Below, one piece after another: positions 45,867 through 56,039 of a DNA stretch of 64,000 nt; position 1 is the stretch's first letter, and each line of letters starts with the position of its first letter. A program made the position numbers and the translations under genes. Source of the stretch: Odontocerum albicorne (lineage: Eukaryota > Arthropoda > Insecta > Trichoptera > Odontoceridae); contig OX463846.1 in NCBI GenBank assembly GCA_949825065.1, positions 14,852,205 through 14,916,204 of the forward strand, written 5' to 3'. The notes under the pieces were generated by a model, which worked only from the letters and a program-made list of their open reading frames with translations, made no database searches and had not been told where the DNA came from.

Positions 45867-46795
45867 CGAGGGTCATCCAGAAACTAAGGTTACAAGAGCT
45901 CGTGAGGCCGGGGGGAAAATTGTTTTGTTTCAAAGTTGGTGCACCTGGCGTGTAGGAGGGATCCTAACGGTCAGTTTATTTGGTCCCGCGTGTTTGTCGG
46001 CCATTTTGTTCAGTCACAGTAAATTCTTCCGATGGAGAGGTCGTCGTACACTCTCGCCAACTCTCGTCCATGCGATACTCGCGCGGTCATCAGTTTTTTG
46101 ACTTTGCAGAATAATACCGCCGCGAATATCCATCGGAAGCTCATGGAAGTTTATGGTAGTGATGTGATGAGTTAACAACATATCACGAAGTGGGTTAGGT
46201 TGTTCAGAGAAAGCCGTACTGATACTCACGACGAGGCAAGGCAGTGATTTCTGACGAATTTGTGCAAAAAATGGAAGATCAAGTGCGATATGATCGCCGT
46301 GTGATGCTTGACGACCTTCACGAAGAATTTTCTGACATTTCTCAAAGTCTCCTAGGTAATATTGTGCCGGAAAAACTTGGTTACAAGAAGTTGTGTGCGA
46401 GATGGGTGCCCAGAATGCTCACACCGGAGCACCGTCAAAATCGCGTGACCGCCGCGCGTGAATTTTTGGATCGTTTTGCACAAGAGGGAGAAGCTTTTCA
46501 GGACTATATCGTGACGGGGGATGAGACAAGGGTGTGTCATCACATTTCAACATTTTTTCAACGATCAGGAGGTGGAGGAAGCTGTGAAGAAGTGGCTGAA
46601 AGAGCTGGCGGCGGAGGTCTATGACACTGGCATACAAAAGCTTGTGCCCCGACTACAGAAATGTCTTGTTTTCGACAACAATTACGTTGAAAAATAGTTT
46701 AATATATTTGTGAAGTATCCTGTGAATTTCAATTAAATACAAGCATTTTTCGATCCTACATAAATGTTGTAACTTTACTTTCTGGATGACCCTCG
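45867..46795 (+). mobile_element. Mariner element 3, internally deleted (929 bp)
   Basis: Flanked by TA at 45865-45866 and 46796-46797. Terminal repeats 'cgagggtcatccagaaacta' and 'agtttctggatgaccctcg'-type (right end 'tttactttctggatgaccct' then 'cg') are inverted complements with about one mismatch in the outer 20. Family and deletion are shared with element 2. Confidence 0.95.
46034..46697 (+). pseudogene. Mariner transposase 3, catalytic core deleted
   Basis: Plus strand: MERSSYTLANSRPCDTRAVI, RKLMEVYGSDVMS, stop, QHITKWVRLFRESRTDTHDE. After a shift come ISDEFVQKMEDQVRYDRRVM, LGYKKLCARWVPRMLTPEHR and FLDRFAQEG, then IVTGDETRVCHH. There the sequence jumps to 'caacgatcaggaggtggagg', the C-terminal part ending YVEK-stop (46695-46697) in another frame. 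The first catalytic aspartate is present; the second and third are deleted. The invariant W after DET is R here. Confidence 0.9.
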
Positions 46796-46979
46796 TAAAT
46801 TCTATCAGCCCAGCAAAAAGGTAACCGCGATTGCTTTGGGGCTTGCCTTCAAAAGTTTTCTTCCTAGCAGCTCACGGGACACAGTGGGTTTCAGGTATGA
46901 CACTACATAATAGTGTGCCCTCTGCGCCAATCCTCCATCTGAGGAATCAAGGCCAGAATGAAAATATTGTATAACAATT

Positions 46980-47137
46980 TTGTTGTATCCAGTAAAACCT
47001 ATTGGATTTATTAGCATGTGGTGTCCAACGAAGCAGAAAGGTGTTTTAAAATCCTAAACTGAAAACTGGAACACGTTTTTTTAAACAATCTCGGTTTAGG
47101 AGACAGGCGTCATATCAACTAGGCGACGGAGGTTGTA
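46980..47137 (-). mobile_element. tRNA-derived SINE (family A)
   Basis: Plus strand: 'ttggatttattagcatgtgg', 'aaaggtgttttaaaatccta', 'gagacaggcgtcatatcaac' and 'taggcgacggaggttgt' (reverse of the A-box half). The B box is eroded. Confidence 0.7.
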
Positions 47138-47139
47138 CA

Positions 47140-47430
47140 AGTATTTGAATCTAAAAGCAAACGTGGATTTATCCGCTGCTTTCGGACCATTGGGAAAATT
47201 GTAATTTCGCATTGCTGCCGCATATTTCATAACACCAGTGGCATTTGGGCAATTTCTGATAAGATAAAAAAATACTTCGATTTCTATCACTATATTCATA
47301 TAATATCTCTCTCTGAAAAGCAACTAACGGTAAAATCAAGGAGAAGGAAATAATGAAAGGACGCAATTTAAAAGAAACTTTAGTTATCGAATTGAAGAAA
47401 AACCACCCTGATGGTTTGGATACGTATAAC
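47140..47430. other. No recognised feature
   Basis: Overlapping short minus-strand frames (47096-47513) carry no domain. Confidence 0.35.
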
Positions 47431-47432
47431 GA

Positions 47433-47630
47433 AAGAATGATGTATACAATACAACTTGATGGCTTATTGCCATGTAGCAATTGCTTCCAGCCAACCAGAA
47501 ATAAATGAAACACGCCTTAATTGAAAACCTGGCTGGATTTTTTTTTATCTGGGTTCCAGTGGGATTCGAACCCGCAACCTCCTGGGTGGGAAACAGGCGT
47601 CTTGTCAACTAGGTCACGGAGGTCATCAAT
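47433..47630 (-). mobile_element. tRNA-derived SINE (family A), well preserved
   Basis: Plus strand: 'tggcttattgccatgtagca', 'cttccagccaaccagaaata', 'tgggattcgaacccgcaacc' (contains the B box in reverse) and 'gtcaactaggtcacggaggt' (A box in reverse). Both internal promoter boxes are close to consensus. Confidence 0.85.
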
Positions 47631-47639
47631 GATGATGGA

Positions 47640-48330
47640 TAGAGAAAGAAATTTGGTAGTAACAATTTGGGTAGTACAGAAGGAACGACGATAAATTTAA
47701 TAATAATAAAATATATGTCAAATAATTTTTTTTTTAAATATTTGATGAACAATTCCTCATTAGCGGAAGTATGCCTCAGCGAATATGAAAGCACGGCAAG
47801 TGGTGAATATTAATTCTTCATTCTTTCTTCACGCCGCGCCGCAAGAATCTGTCGCTAAAGGTTCCGTCCTTGTGTGTTTTGCAATACAACTGAAGATGAG
47901 AGGCACCGACATTTCCTTGTATGCAACAGCTATTCCCAAACTGTTGATTTCTTTTTTTATAAAGGCAATCCATCTAGGATGGTTTGTGACATCACTGTTT
48001 CATCAAAAAATGTTATCATAAGAGAGATTGGTTTTGGTTTATTTTATAATTGAAATTTTAAACGAGGAACATATAATATATTCCATTTTTCATATATTTT
48101 TCAACTAACATTTTTTTTTAAACTTTATTATTTTATAACTTTGTATCCATGACCTGTCTAGAACTTATTGAATAACAAAATAACAATAAGGAAAAATAAT
48201 TTAATATACGTCTGACATGAAAAAATGGTGGAAATCACACATGATATATTAGATTTCATCTAGTATAATAGTAGTCCTCAAGGTATGAGAAGTTTGGAAA
48301 TATATACAAAAACATAGCACAACGAGATGT
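47640..48330. other. Unassigned stretch
   Basis: Minus strand 48000-47835 has a 57-codon frame, stop to stop, reading NSDVTNHPRWIAFIKKEINS and AYKEMSVPLIFSCIAKH. Its composition looks more protein-like than its AT-rich neighbours, but I do not recognise it. Confidence 0.3.
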
Positions 48331-48337
48331 ATTGCGT

Positions 48338-48430
48338 GGCAGAAGTGAAAAATGTGTACCGGAGTAGGTGAAGTGAAAAATGTGTGCCAGAATAGTTGAA
48401 GTGCAAAATGTGTGCCAGAATAGGTGAAGT
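48338..48430. repeat. Tandem array, three ~28-bp units
   Basis: 'gtgaaaaatgtgtgccagaa' plus 'tag-tgaa' repeats three times with small changes. It is followed by a LINE-like tail ('gggggtatgacgcgatgata'). Confidence 0.8.
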
Positions 48431-48539
48431 GAAGATCTGCGCCTTCTGCATGCCCAATAGGGGGTATGACGCGATGATAATGATGATTATGATGGCATAA
48501 TTATTTATCTAAACTAAAGAAGGCGTAAAAAATGATGTG

Positions 48540-49940
48540 ATATTTTGGAATATATTGGTTCCTTCCTTTGCTGCATCGGGGAAACACACAATTTTTTTTT
48601 AAATATAACTTTTTTACGTCGAATGGAAGAAATATTTAGGTTCGAATTCATACTAAATATTAATAATCTTACCTTAAAAATCATGTTTTGTATTCAGAAT
48701 CAGACCTCACACCCTCCAAACTTAGTGAAGTGGTGAAACCAGATTGAATCTTTTATTTAAGGAAGCTACGAGAAATTCGAACCAGATTTAACTTTAAATG
48801 CTATTCCTTCAGTAACAAAAAGTTAAGAGATAGTATATAGTGCTGAGGTCGGACTATGAATTCGGGTCTAAGTTGTAAATAGCTTTCACTATAATTTTGA
48901 ATATAGATTAACCGTTGTTGGCTGACGATCACTTCAACATAAAGAGTTTTCATTTCTGTATTTATAGCAACTAAGAAAGTTTACAGTTACCGTTTTATAA
49001 CTTTTATTATTAGTTAGAAAAAAATTATATTTTGAAGAACTAATAATATGACAAAATATAAATATATTTTACTATGTTTCAAAATATTGATGGTTTCTTT
49101 ATATTTGAAGAGATTTTAGGGTTGTGTACTTGATTAAAACAAATCCTTCTATGACGTAAATTCGTTATTCATTATACTGAATCACATATGGTACATGATA
49201 TTTCTAGTTCATTAAGATGAAAGTTCTTACTAACTAAAAGATTAAACTCTTAAATTTAGCAAATAAAATGTTCTTTAGGTTTGTTAATATTTATGAAGTT
49301 TTCCATATATACGAGTACCGAATACAATTTTCGTATTCATAGATTTTTTTGCAGTTAACTGTTTTTGCTTCGCAATAACATCAGAATTTTTATGAATCTG
49401 ACTAAAAGTAAACAAAAGGTCACACAATAACTGTTCAATAAATTCTTGACATTCTTCCAGAATGTGTTCACATCTTTTAATTTAAATATAAAATTATCGA
49501 AATTTTCGCTAAAAGTAATTGTTTATACGTATTTCATAATAAATTCAAAGTGAATTTGATCTGACGAAAGATAATTAAAGACCATAAAAATGAAATAAAT
49601 TAATTTGAGATAGTCTTACGGAATGTGTTTTATGTCGTTTAATTTAAATATTAAATGATCGCTTTTGCAATTGCCGTGGCAACAGAATCTCAATAATAAA
49701 ACTACTGATCAATGTTTTTACATCTGGCAATATGATTAAACTTTTCAATGTAATTTTGGACGAAGAAACATAAATTGACCCTTACAACTGGCCTATGGCT
49801 TAAGCGTTTGCAGAAATAATAATTTTTCGTTATGATTTATGTACTATTTTTCAGTGTGAAATATACTTATTCATATTTGAAAAACGTTAATGATTTATTT
49901 TTAAATAAATGCCTTATTTGCCCAAATATATATTACAAGT
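48540..49940. other. AT-rich stretch, nothing recognised
   Basis: About 1.4 kb without a domain, repeat unit or RNA gene I can support. Confidence 0.4.
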
Positions 49941-49989
49941 GGGCAAATAAATTACGTTGGTCTAAAAATAAATTACAGCAAAACAAATA

Positions 49990-50665
49990 TCGTGAGCAAC
50001 ACAGGTCAGACAACACATGTCACAGTCAATGGAAAGACAATAGAGAAGGTTTTTTCTTATGTATTATATATCTGGGACATACAACAAGACTGGGTAAAGA
50101 GAATCAAGATGCTGAAATTGAGAGAAGGCGAGGCCAAGCCTGGGATGAATTTGGAAAGCTGTCCTTTATTCTAAAATCTCCAAAATACGTGAGACATCTT
50201 AAAAAATCCGTATTCGACTCCTGTGTCCTTCCTGTGCTAACATATGGGCTGGAAACATCGGTGCTGAATAAACAGATTATGCACAAGCTCATGATGACGC
50301 AGAGGGCCATGGAGAGAAAAATGTTAAATATCTCTCTGAGGGATAGGAGAACCAATGAATGGATAAGGCAGCAGACCAAAGTAGCTGATGTCGCCGAAAT
50401 AGTCGCCATTCAGAAGTGGAACTGGGCGGGACACATTGCCAGATGCACAGATGATAGATGGACCCAGAGAGTGCTGGAGTGGTGCCCAAGACAGGTAAGA
50501 AGTGTGGGCCGTCCTCAGACACGGTGGTCAGACTGCATTAGAAGAGTGGCCGGGAGCAACTGGAAACAATGTGCCCAGGAAAGAGAGGAATGAAGGAGGA
50601 GAGGGAAGGCGTATGTTCAACTTTGGATGGAGACGGGCTGATGATGATGAAATAAATTACTTCAT
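49990..50665 (+). pseudogene. LINE reverse transcriptase C-terminus (NEWIRQQTKVADV family)
   Basis: Open frame to 50593: YLGHTTRLGKENQDAEIERR, FGKLSFILKSPKYVRHLKKS, VFDSCVLPVLTYGLETSVLN, MERKMLNISLRDRRTNEWIR with QQTKVADVAEIVA, KWNWAGHIARCTDDRWTQRV, LEWCPRQVRSVGRPQTRWSD and RRVAGSNWKQCAQ. After the stop the reading AYVQLWMETG continues to 'gggctgatgatgatgaaata', the usual 3' end. The first ~90 codons of the open frame are AT-rich non-LINE sequence, so the LINE begins at about 49990. It is 5' truncated, with only one stop before its natural end, so among the youngest LINE copies here. The family is very common in Lepidoptera. Confidence 0.9.
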
Positions 50666-50869
50666 AATTTCGAAGCGGAAAGATGTTGTAAAGGAAAGAA
50701 AACTAGATTTTGACCTACGCGTCTTCATCTGTCATTTAAAAGTTATTATTTCACAGAAAATAAGTTTTTTGTTGCCAGCATGCGCAAGTAGAAATAATAA
50801 GAAAAAGCCTTCTTCTTCTTCCTATTTTACGCCCGTTGGTCTGTTATGGTCCTGCATCATTGTTTGCCT

Positions 50870-51000
50870 CTTGTGACGTCGACTGCCAGCTGTCTTTCCA
50901 TCTTTTGGGAGGTCGTCCTGGAGGTCTGCTTGCTTGGGGGATACTGTCCCTGGCCATTCTTACGGCTCTTGGTTCCGGCATTCTGGATACGTGTTCGTTG
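50870..51000 (-). pseudogene. LINE C-terminal fragment
   Basis: Minus strand: IRVRYNEHVSRMPEPRAVRM, ARDSIPQASRPPGRPPKRWK, DSWQSTSQEANNDAGP. This is the same kind of C-terminus as at 37735-37865. Its upstream end is the palindrome at 50978-51023. Confidence 0.75.
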
Positions 51001-51023
51001 TAACGAACACGTATCCAGAATGC
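50978..51023. repeat. Perfect palindrome, 22-bp arms
   Basis: 'gcattctggatacgtgttcg' + 'tt' (50978-50999), two bases, then its exact reverse complement (51002-51023). It lies at the point where the LINE fragment on the left turns into unrelated LINE sequence. Confidence 0.95.
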
Positions 51024-51124
51024 AACACGACAACAAGAAAGAAAATGCAATACGACAACAAGAAAGGTTCTGTAGAACCTTCTCTGTCGTCCCCATCTGA
51101 CAACTAAATGCATGACTCTAGCCA

Positions 51125-51405
51125 GAGAGCAAGTTGGATGCAGTGTGGCGATCAACGATACACCAATTGAACAAGTAACAAAATTTTAATACTTGTGTGC
51201 TAGCATAATGTGCAATAATGACCTCTATGGCGAAGTGCTTGAACAATCACAAAAGGCCGCAGCTATTTCCGGATGTTTAAAGAACACTATCTGGAAAAAC
51301 AAGCATATGAACATCCAAAGCAAGGTGATGATATATAAAACCTGTTTCCGCCCCATAATGACATACAGGATAGAGTCCAGAGCCGCCACTGTCAGAATCA
51401 AAAAG
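51125..51405 (+). pseudogene. LINE RT fragment, post-catalytic
   Basis: Plus strand: INDTPIEQVTKF, stop, YLCASIMCNNDLYGEVLEQS, then QKAAAISGCLKNTIWKNKHM and QSKVMIYKTCFRPIMTYRIE with SRA. This matches the I-Q-V-KF-YLGA.I.S...L..EV..Q..KAA..SG.L...IW.NK......K.RIYK.C.RPI.TYG.E segment of a LINE. The G of YLGA is C here. Confidence 0.75.
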
Positions 51406-51865
51406 AAAAAGTCGAGGGTGCATATTCTAACATTTACTCGTCTGATTTTATTAATTTTCCTTCCACGTTTCACTCCCATGCATACAAAAATGTTGGCGTT
51501 AATAAACTGTCGTGAACCATAATTTTGCCAAATCTTGAGATTGCTTGGTTTGAGTATGTTATATGTCTTTTAGCACTTCAGTTGTTTCCTTTTACAACTA
51601 GACGTTTAATATCTCTTTCTACCTTTCTGAGGATTAAAGTCTGAGAATATTCTTTCCAAACAGGGAATTCTTCAATTTGCTCTAATCTTTTATTGTTCAC
51701 CTAAATATCACACTTATCTTTCATTGTTCACCCAAATATTACATTTAATTTGCATTGTTCACCCAAATATCACATTTATCTTTCATTGTTCACCCAAATA
51801 TCACATTTACCTTTCATTTTTTTCAATAACAATGACATTGAATTTCAGAACATAAGTTCATAGAT
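51405..51865 (-). pseudogene. RTE RT fragment with internal tandem expansion
   Basis: Minus strand: VNNKRLEQIEEFPVWKEYSQ, LILRKVEREIKRLVVKGNN, then SLLTPTFLYAWE (PT.LYG.E). This is the RTE post-catalytic region. At its upstream side a 31-bp piece encoding part of CDI.VN is repeated (51690-51815), so the reading is disrupted. Confidence 0.65.
51690..51815. repeat. Tandem array, four ~31-bp units
   Basis: 'attgttcacccaaatatcac' with 'atttatctttc' repeated four times with few differences. Confidence 0.9.
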
Positions 51866-51907
51866 GTATTTTTAATGTGTAAATTACTTATCATACGCTG
51901 CTATTTA

Positions 51908-52098
51908 CATTCTGGTAAGACACATGTCTTCCGAGCCGAGGGCTGCAGTTTTAAAAAAACAAAAAGGATCTCAGTGTGATTCTCACTTAAGGCCTCCTTA
52001 ACATCTTTCTGGTTGGTTGAAAAAGATTGATACATGGCAATAAGCACAGTAGGGTGCATTGTACTCAACGAAATTGTAAGACAATAATACAATTCATT
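51908..52098 (+). mobile_element. tRNA-derived SINE (family A), 5' truncated
   Basis: 'taagacacatgtcttccgag', 'cagtgtgattctcacttaag', 'ctttctggttggttgaaaaa' and 'gatacatggcaataagcaca'. The first ~15 bp of the head and the B box are lost. Confidence 0.75.
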
Positions 52099-52099
52099 T

Positions 52100-52580
52100 T
52101 CATTATTCACTAAAACTGACATTCCATTATCAACGCTAACAGTTTTTTTAATTAAAGTTATAAAATCTCATTAAAAATATATTGAAGAAATAATATATTT
52201 TTATTAAGCACAATAATACATTGTATGATTATAGAAGAATTTTTACATAAATATTTTTTTCCATTAACAAAATCCTTCTCGAGAGCAGCGTTTGATATTG
52301 CTGGTAGAGGTAGGATAAATAACACGAAGATATGCTACGCTAATATGTTCAGCAGTGCTTAAATAAATTCTAATTGCCAGCTGGCATTTTTAAACACGCT
52401 CGTTATTGTGTTGTTATTACGTACAATCGTAAATTATTTATATTTTTTCTACGCTGCCGGGAAAAAGCTTAAGATAAAAAAGTCGAGGCGTACGATTCGG
52501 GCAATAATGTGATATATGAAAAAAATATTTAAAATCGCACCATGGATACAATTTCGCAATATTTTTTTAGTAAAAGAATT
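52100..52580. other. AT-rich stretch, nothing recognised
   Basis: No supported feature. Confidence 0.4.
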
Positions 52581-52584
52581 ATTG

Positions 52585-52775
52585 TGTTATACTTTCGTTG
52601 TATACAATACAATTTGAAGGGTTTATTACCACGTGATAATCTCTTTCAACTAAAGAGAATGAGACTTGAGTGAAATGAACCAGGGGTTTTAATAAGCCTT
52701 AAATGAAAACCAGACGAGCTGTTTTCAAGAAATCTGGGTACCAATGGGAATCGAGCCTGCAATCACATAGATTGT
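52585..52775 (-). mobile_element. tRNA-derived SINE (family A)
   Basis: Plus strand: 'ttgtatacaatacaatttga', 'ttattaccacgtgataatct', 'aagccttaaatgaaaaccag', 'aatgggaatcgagcctgcaa'. The end of the head is missing where the next copy begins. The stretch 'gagaatgagacttgagtgaa' looks like a small internal duplication of the 'gccttaagtgaaaacc' segment. Confidence 0.75.
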
Positions 52776-52776
52776 A

Positions 52777-52980
52777 CTGCATTGTATTACACTTTGGCCG
52801 TATACAGTATTACCTGGCAGTCTTATTATCATGTAGCAATATCTTCCAATCAACAAGAAAGACGGAGAAGAAGCCTTAAGTGAAAACCAGACTGGAATTT
52901 ATTGAAAAAAAAAGTCTAATGGGAATCGAACCCGCAACCCCTAGACTGAGAGACAACAGTCTTGTTATGACCTTTTGCAA
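52777..52980 (-). mobile_element. tRNA-derived SINE (family A), tandem neighbour
   Basis: Second copy in the same orientation: 'ttgtattacactttggccgt', 'cttattatcatgtagcaata', 'gccttaagtgaaaaccagac', 'atgggaatcgaacccgcaac' (B box in reverse), 'gagacaacagtcttgtta'. It sits at the head end of the previous copy, so one may have inserted into the tail of the other. Confidence 0.8.
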
Positions 52981-52984
52981 CGAA

Positions 52985-53735
52985 AACACTTTTAGAATTT
53001 GAACTGTGTAATTTTATTTGTATAATCGTTGAATTACATTGTAGTATAATATTAACAGTGTTATAGAAGTAATAATAACGATGATGTTAACATCGTAGTG
53101 GTTTTAAGAATAGTGATTGCTGCCTCTGATATGGCGACCTATTTAAAGCCAAGATAATCATACGCACGACCCTTCGATAGATTAAAAAGGAATTTTTCGG
53201 GTATGTTATCGATGCCCTTAAGGTCAAATCGATATCAGGCGATTTATCTCGTTCGCAGTTTACTTCCATTTAGTGATACCAAATCTTTATTGAATTTGGA
53301 TAGATAACCGCCAACAAGATAATAAATTTAAACATAATACATTGAGCTAAGTTTGACATACATATGATAACACTAATATTTATAGGTTCTAGATTACATA
53401 GTACAGATATGGTTAGCTTAACATTGGTTTGCATGATAACTTATAATATTTATTGGAAGTGGATAAGAGTATACGATAATATTAGCATATTAACATTGGT
53501 AGGGATACATTACAGTCTTACCAGCTAGGTCACGGAAGTAAACTTGATATACATTTTAGAAGCTACCCAAAGGTAGCACAATGTTGGATGATGGTTTCAT
53601 TGGAACCAACCCCAGTAAAATTATCATCCAATATTATTATACTATATTGAAATAGTCTAGAAATCTACTCGAATATCACAGACAGATTAACATGTCTGTT
53701 TTAAATAGACTGGTAAATAAACGTTACCCATTATT
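52985..53735. other. Unassigned stretch
   Basis: No gene seen. 'acagtcttaccagctaggtc' at 53512-53540 is a scrap of a family A head. An imperfect palindrome around 'ttggatgatggttt' / 'aattatcatccaa' lies at 53583-53630. Confidence 0.4.
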
Positions 53736-53737
53736 GA

Positions 53738-53925
53738 TATCGAGGATCTCTGTGGCCTGGTAAATAAGATGCCCGTTTTCTGACCTGAGGGTGTGAATTC
53801 GATTCCAGTCCGGTTTTCGCTCAAGGGTTCCTTAGCATCTTTCTGATTGGTCGCAAGAGGCTAGCATATATAATATTAAGTCCGTCCGGTTGTGATTTAT
53901 ACAACAAAAGTTTAATATAATACAG
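53738..53925 (+). mobile_element. tRNA-derived SINE (family A)
   Basis: 'gaggatctctgtggcctggt', 'gtgtgaattcgattccagtc' (B box with one change), 'ctttctgattggtcgcaaga' and the end 'ttgtgatttatacaacaaaa'. Confidence 0.75.
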
Positions 53926-54045
53926 ATTGAGAAATTAAAGATTTATACAACAAAAGTGTAATATACACGTAATATAATACAGATTGAAAAAAAATAAGAT
54001 TTATACAACAAAAGTATAATATAATATAGTTTGAGAAATTAAATA
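53893..54045. repeat. Tandem triplication of a SINE tail (~50 bp units)
   Basis: 'gatttatacaacaaaagttt' with 'aatataatacagattgagaa' is repeated three times after the SINE end. The middle unit is extended by 'tacacg'. Confidence 0.85.
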
Positions 54046-54049
54046 TTTT

Positions 54050-55535
54050 CACACTTATCACTCCATTGTTATAAACTTTGAAATATTTGTTGTATGAGAA
54101 AACATGAAAGAAATTTCTTATTATCAGTGTCGGCGATCATCTTTGATTAAATTTATGTCTTCACTTCACGTACCCACGTTCGCATTTGCAGAAAAATGCA
54201 TTCCCAGCCATTGTGACGGCTTAATCAGCATTAAAATTGCTAATTGACAATGATGCAACGAACATTTCACCAGGAATTCACAACAAAAGAAATGGTTAGT
54301 TTCTCATCACATATTTTACAGTCACATTTACCTTGGTCTACCTCTACCAGGAACGAACGATATGCACTTCGTTTAGGATTTTTTTGTAATATAGTTATCC
54401 GATTCGGTTGTATAATGGTGAACGTGCTCGTTAAACATTCTTAACCCGGATTGTATTCCTGGTGGATATCTCCGGCATGGGTTCACTTTATATTTTTTCC
54501 ATTTAATTTATCTTTTCTCACTACTTGTATTATTGAATATCTTATACAAATCCTTAGATATATAATTGGACTAACGACTGTGTTACAAAACGAAATGTAA
54601 ATCTTTGAATGGTTTTTTTTCTCTTAAGCCATTCAACTATTTTCCATTTTAATATATCGAAATCGAATCGGTTTAAAAATACATTTTAATATTCGAACGA
54701 GACCTCGAAAAAAAAACAAGGCAAAAAAGTCTATGATTTGGGCTCGTGCCAAAAAAATCAAAGAAATTGCTAAAATTGAAAACTTTGGCAATCAAATCTT
54801 AGACCATAAAAATACCATCTTAAACGCCTAATAAACATTGAAAATTAAATAAAACGTTACAATTATAATGAAATGTCTCATAAATTGCGCAATATAATAA
54901 GAAAATCACTCCTTTTCTTACAATAAAATATGCTAAAAACCTCATTCGCGTACCGTAAATGTCAATAAAATACAATGTCTTATTCGCTGAGAGGAATAAA
55001 AACGTTTAAAACGTCAATTTTTAACTGTAATTTCAAAATGTCGGACCCCAGTCACAAGATGGCATTCAGTGTCCAATAAAACGTATAATTTTATACGAGA
55101 AGCTTTCCAGTTATGCGTTAATATTATACAGAATGATTCACAAAATACAATTTTTGACATTTCTGTAGTTGAATGTTCACTAAATTATATACAAAAATAA
55201 TATTTGAAAACGTTTTGATGTTTTCAGTTTATGTTTTGAGAGTTCATCGTGATCTTGAGTTGAGCGAGTTCATCGTGATTTGCGAGTTCATCGTTCAAAG
55301 TCATTATTTATGTATTTTATACAAAGAGTTTATCGCTCGATATTTAATTGTTCTAAACGACGAGTTTTTAGCTAATGGCGACATCTTTCTATTAACAATG
55401 TAGAAATTAAATAAAAAAAGGAAAATTATTGCTATTAGGTAATTGAATAAACAATGTGCCATGGATTATGTACCTTCATTGATTTTAACTCACATAATGT
55501 CATTTTTTCATTTTTATTATTATATTAAGTTTTCG
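54050..55535. other. AT-rich stretch, nothing recognised
   Basis: Near 55245-55300 'agttcatcgtgat' is repeated several times (gagttcatcgtgatcttgag / gagttcatcgtgatttgcga). No gene recognised. Confidence 0.4.
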
Positions 55536-55539
55536 TTAT

Positions 55540-55725
55540 ATAGAGTAAGACCTGGCGAGTTTGTTGCTATTTGTAAATCTCTTGCAAACAACCAAAAAAA
55601 AAGTTAGAGACCTGATGTGAAAATCAGACTGGAATATATTTTTTAATCCGGTTTCCAACGAGAATCAAACTTGTAAGGGGGGTTGAAAGATAGGCAATTT
55701 ACGAATTATGGAGGTCGTCTTCATC
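55540..55725 (-). mobile_element. tRNA-derived SINE (family A), diverged
   Basis: Plus strand: 'ggcgagtttgttgctatttg', 'cctgatgtgaaaatcagact', 'caacgagaatcaaacttgta' and 'acgaattatggaggtcg'. Confidence 0.7.
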
Positions 55726-55769
55726 TTCGTCGTATTAATCTGACTAAATAACATGTTACATATATGTTA

Positions 55770-56035
55770 CATATGAGTCGTTCACAAGCCAAGTGAACCA
55801 AGTCCATTCTGGTTTGTTTTGAGTAAACTAGGTTCAAACATATTTTAGTGTTTCTAATTCTGTAAGGGTATGATCGCAATTCTGAAAAGTGTTATATTGA
55901 GTACATTTATTACACTTAATTTGTACAAAATCATTTTCTGCTAGAGCTAAAGCTTTTCGCACACCTTTCATGAAGTGATCTTAAATTCAATATTTTTGGA
56001 CTTGGTTCACTTTTGGCTTCTGAACAACTCATATG
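55770..56035. mobile_element. MITE with ~37-bp inverted repeats (266 bp)
   Basis: 'catatgagtcgttcacaagc' with 'caagtgaaccaagtcc' (55770-55805) is complementary, with few mismatches, to 'ggacttggttcacttttggc' with 'ttctgaacaactcatatg' (55998-56035). The interior is AT-rich. The superfamily is not clear; a short ATAT flank is compatible with several. Confidence 0.8.
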
Positions 56036-56039
56036 TTTT

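Noticed and set aside
49832..50593. 253-codon host gene
   Set aside because: The C-terminal two thirds are a LINE reverse transcriptase C-terminus. The N-terminal part is AT-rich read-in sequence.
51690..51815. CRISPR-like array of ~31-bp repeats
   Set aside because: The units are directly adjacent without spacers, derive from a LINE coding region, and the setting is eukaryotic.
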